Assembly: GCA_024640385.1 (NCBI GenBank)
Contig: JAHEFC010000178.1
Span: forward strand, 1,668 to 7,952
DNA length: 6,285 bases
Reading direction: 5' to 3'
From: Sphingobacteriales bacterium
Lineage (GTDB): Bacteria; Bacteroidota; Bacteroidia; Chitinophagales; Chitinophagaceae
In this document: piece after piece, positions 1 through 5,700 of the stretch
How positions within the stretch are numbered: position 1 is the first letter of the stretch
Layout: each line of letters starts with the position of its first letter
Translations under genes and position numbers: made by a program
The notes under the pieces: model-generated
The model's input: the letters and a program-made list of their open reading frames with translations, nothing else
Database searches by the model: none
What the model was told of the DNA's origin: nothing

Positions 1-363
1 ATCTGGAACGGTCTTACCGGCGAACAGGTATTTGACAGCAGGAATGATCTTGACCAACGCTGTAAAGAATTAGGCATTTATCCGGACTCCCGGAGTGATG
101 ACAAAGGCTCTGAGCCGGAAGGCGTGGTGATAGGAAGGGTAGGTAACCGAAATCTGTTATTTGTAGGTATGGAAAGAACAGACGCCGTATTCATTTATGA
201 TGTTACCAATCCAGTCAGACCGGTATTTCTCCAGCATCTGCTTACTGGAGATGCACCTGAAGGTGTTCATTTTGTGGCAGCTGAAAAAAGCCCTACAGGA
301 AGAAGCCTGTTGATCGTGAGCAGTGAAGACGATGGAGTTGTGAAGGTATACAGTACTTTATAG
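1..363 (+). CDS. C-terminal fragment of a choice-of-anchor I type secreted protein (5' end outside window)
   Basis: The frame is open from the first base of the window to a TAG at 361-363, giving 120 visible residues, so the ATG at 124 is only an internal methionine. The visible part contains the string SDDKGSEPEGV, then a strand pattern LLFVGMERTDAVFIYDVTNP, then DAPEGVHFV and LLIVSSEDDGVVKVYSTL. This order (SDxKGxEPEG, GxER, xxVYDVTNP, PEGxxF, final SxExxGxVxVY) is what I know from the end of 'choice-of-anchor I' proteins, which are secreted or surface proteins predicted to fold as beta-propellers and are sometimes annotated as alkaline-phosphatase-like or mesenchyme-specific surface glycoproteins. 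No enzymatic role can be read from this end. The protein stops right after the last propeller-like strand, with no T9SS sorting domain or membrane anchor. It is convergent with the minus-strand operon, so it is not part of it. The family call is recognition from motifs, not a search. Confidence 0.75.
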   Translation: MWNGLTGEQVFDSRNDLDQRCKELGIYPDSRSDDKGSEPEGVVIGRVGNRNLLFVGMERTDAVFIYDVTNPVRPVFLQHLLTGDAPEGVHFVAAEKSPTGRSLLIVSSEDDGVVKVYSTL

Positions 364-383
364 TGTTTGAATTTTGGAAATAC

Positions 384-408
384 AAAGGCCTCCTTTGGGA
401 GGCTTTTT
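384..408 (+). terminator. Rho-independent terminator between convergent genes
   Basis: The stem GCCTCC (388-393) pairs with GGAGGC (398-403) around a TTTG loop. It is extended by a G-T pair and three A-T pairs (384-387 with 404-407), and the 3' arm runs into a T tract at 404-409. It lies about 20 bases after the TAG at 361-363, so it is a good terminator for the plus-strand gene. On the minus strand the hairpin starts immediately after the transporter's TAA (408-410), preceded by an A run. The minus-strand T tract after the stem is short (CTTTGT), so termination in that direction is plausible but weaker. Confidence 0.8.
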
Positions 409-1712
409 TATTGCAGCCAGAGATAGATCAGCGCCACAGCGGCAGCCGTCATGATCAGCAATGTTGCTGCGCCAATTATATTTGAACTCTTTCTGTTCGT
501 GTATTCACCCATCAGTTTTTTATTGTTGCCGATATGCATAATAATGCCGATCAGTACAGGAGCAGTAAGGCCATAGAGAACTGCGGTATAGATAAGGGCC
601 TTGACGGGATTTATACCCAGCAGATTGATGCCTAATGCAAGTAACATGGATACGATCATAACAGCATAGAACCCTTTGGCCTGGTGGAATTTCTTATTCA
701 ATCCTTCTTTCCAGCCGAATGCTTCGCTGAGCATGTAAGAAAGGGAACCTGCTAATACGGGTATGGATAGCAGGCCCGTGCCGATCACGCCAATTGCAAA
801 CAGCAGATAAGCTTCTTTACCTACCAGTGGCTTGAGTGCAAGGGCGGCCTGGTCTACGGTGTTGATATTGGTGATGCCCTTTGGGAACAACTCGGTTCCG
901 GCGGTGAGGATGATAAAGAAGAAGATAATGTTTGTCACGAACATGCCGATCCTGATGTCTTTTCTGACGTCTATGATCATTTGTTTGTCTACCATGATCC
1001 GCTTTTCCTTTACTTCTTCCACCTCCATGGAAGTTTGCCAGAAAAAAAGATATGGAGAAATGGTTGTACCCAGTATGGCAACGAGGATACTGAGAGATGC
1101 GGTATCAAAATGAACAGAAGGTATCAGTGTCGCTTTCAGAATGGTGCCCCAATTCTGTTCGGACAGGAAGGGGACAATAACATAGCACAACAGCACCAGG
1201 CAAAGGAACTGAAGTATATTGGCGATTTTCCTGTAGGAGAGTTTGATTAGGTTGAACAGGAGTACCAGACAGAAAGCCGAAGCAAATGCCCCCGCAGGTA
1301 TAGAAGGAACCAGGAGGTTGGAAACGGCACCCATACCTGCAAGATTGGCGCTGATGTTCAATACGATGGCGGGGAAACTGAAGACAATCATGATCCACAT
1401 GACCGGTTTCGGATAGTTCTTTTTCAGAATACCTGTTAAACCCTTCCGGGTTACCACACCTATCCTCGCGCACATTTCCTGGATTGTGACAATCAGGGGG
1501 TAGGAGAGCAGCGCTGTCCAGAGAAACTGGTACCCGAATCCGGCACCTGCCTGTGTATAAGTAGCTATACCAGATGGATCATCATCACTGGCCCCGGTGA
1601 TGATACTAGGTCCGATGATCTTCCTTATCCTCGAAATTTTAGTTTCAGGCTTGTTCCTGATAGGCCTCCGCTTATTTCCATGGGCAGGGGATGATTCCGG
1701 TTGGTTTGTCAT
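408..1712 (-). CDS. Nramp-superfamily divalent metal transporter with atypical metal-site motifs
   Basis: This 434-residue protein is an integral inner-membrane transporter of the Nramp (SLC11) fold, expected to move divalent cations, usually with protons. After a basic N-terminal tail (about 1-33) comes the TM1 signature GPSIITGASDDDPSG (34-48), followed by a series of hydrophobic segments (roughly 62-78, 104-122, 142-156, 166-183, 206-224, 256-272, 302-325, 348-366, 370-393, 411-432), about eleven in all, as expected for the family. The canonical Nramp metal site is DPGN in TM1 and MPH in TM6. Here the equivalents read D45-P46-S47-G48 and S219-P220-Y221, so the Asn, Met and His are absent. 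Such sites occur in Nramp-related outgroups, including described Mg transporters, so Mn/Fe specificity should not be assumed. The ATG start is supported by an AGAGGAG ribosome site and by the distance to TM1. The gene overlaps the end of the upstream PorP/SprF gene by 41 bases. Confidence 0.88.
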   Translation of the reverse strand: MTNQPESSPAHGNKRRPIRNKPETKISRIRKIIGPSIITGASDDDPSGIATYTQAGAGFGYQFLWTALLSYPLIVTIQEMCARIGVVTRKGLTGILKKNYPKPVMWIMIVFSFPAIVLNISANLAGMGAVSNLLVPSIPAGAFASAFCLVLLFNLIKLSYRKIANILQFLCLVLLCYVIVPFLSEQNWGTILKATLIPSVHFDTASLSILVAILGTTISPYLFFWQTSMEVEEVKEKRIMVDKQMIIDVRKDIRIGMFVTNIIFFFIILTAGTELFPKGITNINTVDQAALALKPLVGKEAYLLFAIGVIGTGLLSIPVLAGSLSYMLSEAFGWKEGLNKKFHQAKGFYAVMIVSMLLALGINLLGINPVKALIYTAVLYGLTAPVLIGIIMHIGNNKKLMGEYTNRKSSNIIGAATLLIMTAAAVALIYLWLQ

Positions 1713-2724
1713 TTTTTGCTCCTCTGTATATCAAAGATAATTCCCAGGTCCTTGGTCTTTGCGGGGCATCGTTCAATTTGGATATGGCGATGTCGTAACT
1801 AAAACCAGCCTGGAAATTCCTGTACGTAAATCCAACATAAGGTACAACAGCATTTTTAGACCAGTACCACATTCCGGCATTCAGCATCATATTACCCTCT
1901 TCATCAATATATCTTCCCAGCCCGCCGCCGACAGAAAAATAACTGGCTGAGCTTTGTTTCATGTATACGCCATTGGTGTTGAGCACAAGATAGTCATTCA
2001 GGGAGGTTTCATAATTGGCATGACCTACCCATCGGATCGGCAGCACCTGATTTTCGTCTTGCAGAAAGGTTTGTTTGGGTTTGTTTAAATGGAACCCGGA
2101 GAAACCTATGTCAAAATTGGAGTATTCCGATCTGATCGTATAGGTGAGGCCTGCACTGGAGGAGAGATACTGCTTCATGTCTGATAATGCAGATTCACCC
2201 GTGGGCAGGTTGGTGTTGAATCCATTGCCGTTAAATTGTTCTCCAAAAACCAGCCTGCTGAAATCGATCCTGCGGTAACCATAGATGAAACCGATCCCCG
2301 CACCTAAAAAATGCTCAGTCTCATCACCCCATAATTTCAGGTTATAAGAGAAGTTGAGCGAGGCATAGGTTGCTTTCAAAATACCATCCATTGCCTTATC
2401 ATACATAAACATGGTGCCAATACCGAAAGTGTGGTTCTCAGGGATCCTGTCGGGTAAGATTTTAGCGTCAAAGGATATCGTACCAGTCTGGTAAGGGTAA
2501 GCTGGTCCGGCATACTGGCTCCTGTAATTGGCGATAGCCCTCCATTCCCCGTTGATATTTCCAGTGAGGGCAGGATTGATATTGAGCGGGGAGGAGAAGA
2601 ACTGTGAGAAACTTGGGTCTTGCGCGTGCAATAGGCTGGATGGAATAATTAAAAGCAAGGCTAAAAGTAATATGATGTTTTTAGCGCTGATCCATTTGCA
2701 GTTTATTATTCTTCTCCTCATCAT
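1672..2724 (-). CDS. PorP/SprF-family type IX secretion outer-membrane protein
   Basis: This 350-residue protein has a signal peptide: a basic start (MMRRR), a long hydrophobic core around residues 17-33 and a cleavage region LLHA|QD near residue 34. The mature start is the family hallmark QDPSFSQFFSSPLNINPALTG, followed by WRAIANYRSQ. The rest is a run of alternating amphipathic strands rich in Gly and aromatic residues (for example FGIGTMFMYD, FLGAGIGFIYGY, YFSVGGGLGRY, NFQAGFSYDIA), as expected for a beta-barrel. It ends with ELSLIYRG and a short tail closing in PCPWK. Family knowledge: in Flavobacterium johnsoniae SprF is required for secretion of the adhesin SprB, and PorP/SprF paralogues commonly sit beside type-B-sorted cargo. 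Its ATG is one base after the stop of the repeat adhesin, so the two are almost certainly cotranscribed and translationally coupled, and this protein is probably the dedicated partner of that adhesin. Two adjacent ATG codons (2724-2722, 2721-2719) leave a one-residue ambiguity in the start. Confidence 0.93.
   Translation of the reverse strand: MMRRRIINCKWISAKNIILLLALLLIIPSSLLHAQDPSFSQFFSSPLNINPALTGNINGEWRAIANYRSQYAGPAYPYQTGTISFDAKILPDRIPENHTFGIGTMFMYDKAMDGILKATYASLNFSYNLKLWGDETEHFLGAGIGFIYGYRRIDFSRLVFGEQFNGNGFNTNLPTGESALSDMKQYLSSSAGLTYTIRSEYSNFDIGFSGFHLNKPKQTFLQDENQVLPIRWVGHANYETSLNDYLVLNTNGVYMKQSSASYFSVGGGLGRYIDEEGNMMLNAGMWYWSKNAVVPYVGFTYRNFQAGFSYDIAISKLNDAPQRPRTWELSLIYRGAKNDKPTGIIPCPWK
1719..1725 (-). 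promoter_or_regulatory. Shine-Dalgarno site of the Nramp-type gene, inside the upstream gene
   Basis: The minus strand reads AGAGGAG followed by six bases (CAAAAA) and then the ATG at 1712-1710. It is a strong purine-rich site at ordinary spacing and decides the start. It lies within codons of the last part of the PorP/SprF gene, whose stop is downstream at 1674-1672, so ribosomes finishing that gene pass over this site. Strong Shine-Dalgarno sites are not the rule in Bacteroidota, which makes this one more notable. Confidence 0.6.
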
Positions 2725-2725
2725 C

Positions 2726-5700
2726 CTATTTTACCAATAACACGTTACCGTATTTATTTATGGTTTTGCCTTCTTCACTCACGCCTTCTATGGTCCAGAA
2801 ATATGAATCTGCTGTTTGTTTCTGGCCTTTGTATATGCCATCCCATCCATCCCCGAATTTCTTGGTTTCAAATACCAGTTCACCCCACCTGTTGAATATC
2901 CTGAAATATCTGAGCTCTTTCATATTGACAGAGAATGGGAAGAACAGATCATTTCTACCGTCACCGTTCGGGCTGAATGCATTGGGCAGGAAGAAATCGG
3001 CAGATGCGTTTGGATTGGTGGAATTGACCAGCCGCACCAACAAACTGTCTACCGTACTGCAACCCGCTGGTGAAGTCATATTGATCTTATAGTCCACCTG
3101 CTGATTATAGTTATAAGATGGAGTGGACAGGGTGTAGTTGTTCAAACCAACCTTCGGTTCCCAATCGTAGGTATAACCCGTGATGTTCCTTCCTTTCAAA
3201 GTTGTAGCCCTGTTCGCTGTAACCAGTATGGTAGTAAGGCGCATTCCTGGTATTGGTTTGGCTATTTTAACCGTTACTTTGTTATTCTGTGGTGCCCGGT
3301 TGGTACAGAATCTGTCGCTCACAGACAGGATCGTATAAGTGGTGGCCTGGGTAGGGTTCACCCGGAGTATATATTGCTGCGTTGCAATATTGCTGATGAA
3401 ATTGGTTTGGCTGCCATCGCTATATTGGAACGACCATGGTGCCGCACCCTGGTTAGTGATCTCAATACTGGAGGTTAAACCTGTACAGATTGAATCTGGT
3501 GCTTTCATAGTGATGGTTGGTAAAGGACTTATCGTCACTTTCACCGGTTTCGTGATCAGACATCCGGCAGATTTCACCGCTTTGATATAATACTGGCCTG
3601 TCCTGTCGATCTGTTTAGGATTAGTCAGCGTTTGTGTTGCCGCAGCATCCTGCCAATAGGTGTAGGTGAGCCCGGCTTCAGATCCCGCTGTTACTGCACC
3701 TGCAGTGATATCAACCGTGCCTGGAGCACAAACTTCAGGAGGATCAACAATGATGAGGGTTGGTGTGGCGCTTTGTTTCAATTGTGAAGACAGGTTTACC
3801 ATGCATCCGGCTGCATCTTTAACCACCAGGTTGTAGTTGCCCGCTGAAAGATTGGTGAACACATTGTTTCCCTGGAATGCACTTCCATTGAGACTATAAG
3901 TGTACGGTGATTTGCCGTTAGTAGCATTTACTGTGATATTGCCTTTTGTATCGCTGCAGGTAATATCAGGTGCATTGGCTGTGGCTGCCAGGTCAGATGC
4001 GGCAGATTTCACTGTGATATTGTAGTCAGCAACACATCCTGTGGCATCTTTAACAGAGATCTTGTAATTCCCCGACACTTTGCTGAATGTATTGCCTGCC
4101 TGGAATGCACCTCCGTCGATAGCATATTGGTAAGGTGCAGTTCCTTTTGTTGCAATTGCTGTAATGGTGGCGGGTTGACCGCAAATCACATCTGTTGCAG
4201 TAGCATTAAGTTCAACCGAACAACAGGTTTCTTTAACGGGAATGTTCAGGTCATAGCTGCATCCATTGGCATCCCTCACCGTGATCTTGTAATTGCCGGC
4301 TTTGAGACCGGTAAAAATATTTGAAGCCTGTGCGGGTCCTCCATTCAGGCTGTAAGAATACGGTGGAGTTCCTGATGATGCCGAAACATTGAGCTCACCA
4401 TTATTGGCGCCGCAATTGATTGTGTTGCCAGAACCAGTAGCGGTTAAATCGGAAGGGGATGATTTAACAGTGATATCAAAGTTGGCAATGCATCCATTGG
4501 CGTCTTTTGCAGAGATCCTGTAAGTGCCCGCCACTTTAGTAAATGTATTTCCGGACTGATAGGTTCCACCATCAATCGTATATTCATAGGGTGGAGTGCC
4601 CCTGGACGCGGTTGCTGTGATAATGGCTGTGGTTTGTCCGCATAATATATCAGGGGCATTGGCCGTCAGTTCAACTGAACAACAGATCTGTTTGACCTCC
4701 GTATAAGTGTCTACTGAGCATCCTGCACCATCTTTTACTGTGATCTTGTAGTTGCCGGCTTTCAATCCCGTGAATATATTAAGTGCCTGTGGCGTTCCGC
4801 CGTCGAGACTGTATGAATAGGGTGGCACTCCTCCCATGATGATCACGGTGAGTATGCCATCGGATGAATTACATGCTATTGTTGGAGATGTGGCGGACGC
4901 GCCGAGGTTGGATCCGGTTTGTTTTAAGATAACGCCTATATCTATGGTACAGCCGTTAGCATCTTTTACGGTGACTTTGTAAAGGCCTGCGCCGAGATTG
5001 CTGAATACATTTCCGGATTGTGCAGGGCCGCCATTCAGGCTATAGGTATAAGGTGATGTACCATTAGAGGCAGCGACTGTAATGGTACCGTTGGTATCGC
5101 CACATTTGATTTCAGGGGCCGAAGCCGTGGCATCAAGGTCTGACACAATAGCATTGACAACGATCGTTTTTTCAACAATGCATCCGGTGGCATCTTTTAC
5201 TGAAATTTTGTAAGTCCCTGCAGTTCTCGTGAATGTGTTAGCGGCTTGTACAGGTCCTCCATCAATTGAATACTGGTAAGGCGGCACGCCTTTAGTGGCA
5301 TCGGCAGTAATTGTAGTAGTTGTTTTTCCGCATGGTATAGATGGTGCCGATAAAGCAAGTTCCATGACGCAGCAACTCTCTTTTACCTGGGCATCAAGAT
5401 CAATACTGCATCCGCCTGCGTCTTTTACAGTGACCTTGTAGGTTCCGGCTTTCAGTAACATGAAAGAATTGGTTGGTTGCGCCGGGCCACCGTTTAAACT
5501 GTAAGTATATGGTGGGGTTCCTTTGCTGGCCGAAATGGTTATGGCGCCATTTGATCCATTACAAGTGGATTCAAGGGTTGAAGCGGTTGCCGTGAGATCT
5601 GTCGGGTTATTCTTTACCTGAATACTGAAATCTGCTATGCACCCATTGGCATCTTTGGCAGAAATCTTGTAGGTGCCGGCTCCTTTAGTGAACGTATTAC

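Noticed and set aside
832..1250. Plus-strand reading frames of about 90 residues opposite the transporter gene.
   Set aside because: Their translations show no domain or signal, and they lie fully antisense to a well-supported membrane protein. They are frame shadows.
1105..1473. A 122-residue minus-strand frame inside the transporter gene.
   Set aside because: It is a different frame of the same strand as the Nramp-type gene, is rich in Cys/Arg/His without any recognisable motif, and has no independent support.
1672..1712. The 41-base overlap as a sign of a frameshift or sequencing error in the PorP/SprF gene.
   Set aside because: The PorP/SprF frame runs through its last predicted strand (ELSLIYRG) to a short, plausible tail, and the transporter has its own ribosome site and an intact N-terminus. 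Both ends look natural, so a real overlap is preferred, though an orthologue comparison would settle it.
1732..1739. Minus-strand TATCTTTG resembling the Bacteroidota -7 promoter element (TAnnTTTG) just upstream of the transporter gene.
   Set aside because: No TTTG-like -33 element is found at the usual spacing, and the bases encode the conserved LSL of the last PorP/SprF strand. The implied leader would be only about a dozen bases. I regard it as probably coincidental.
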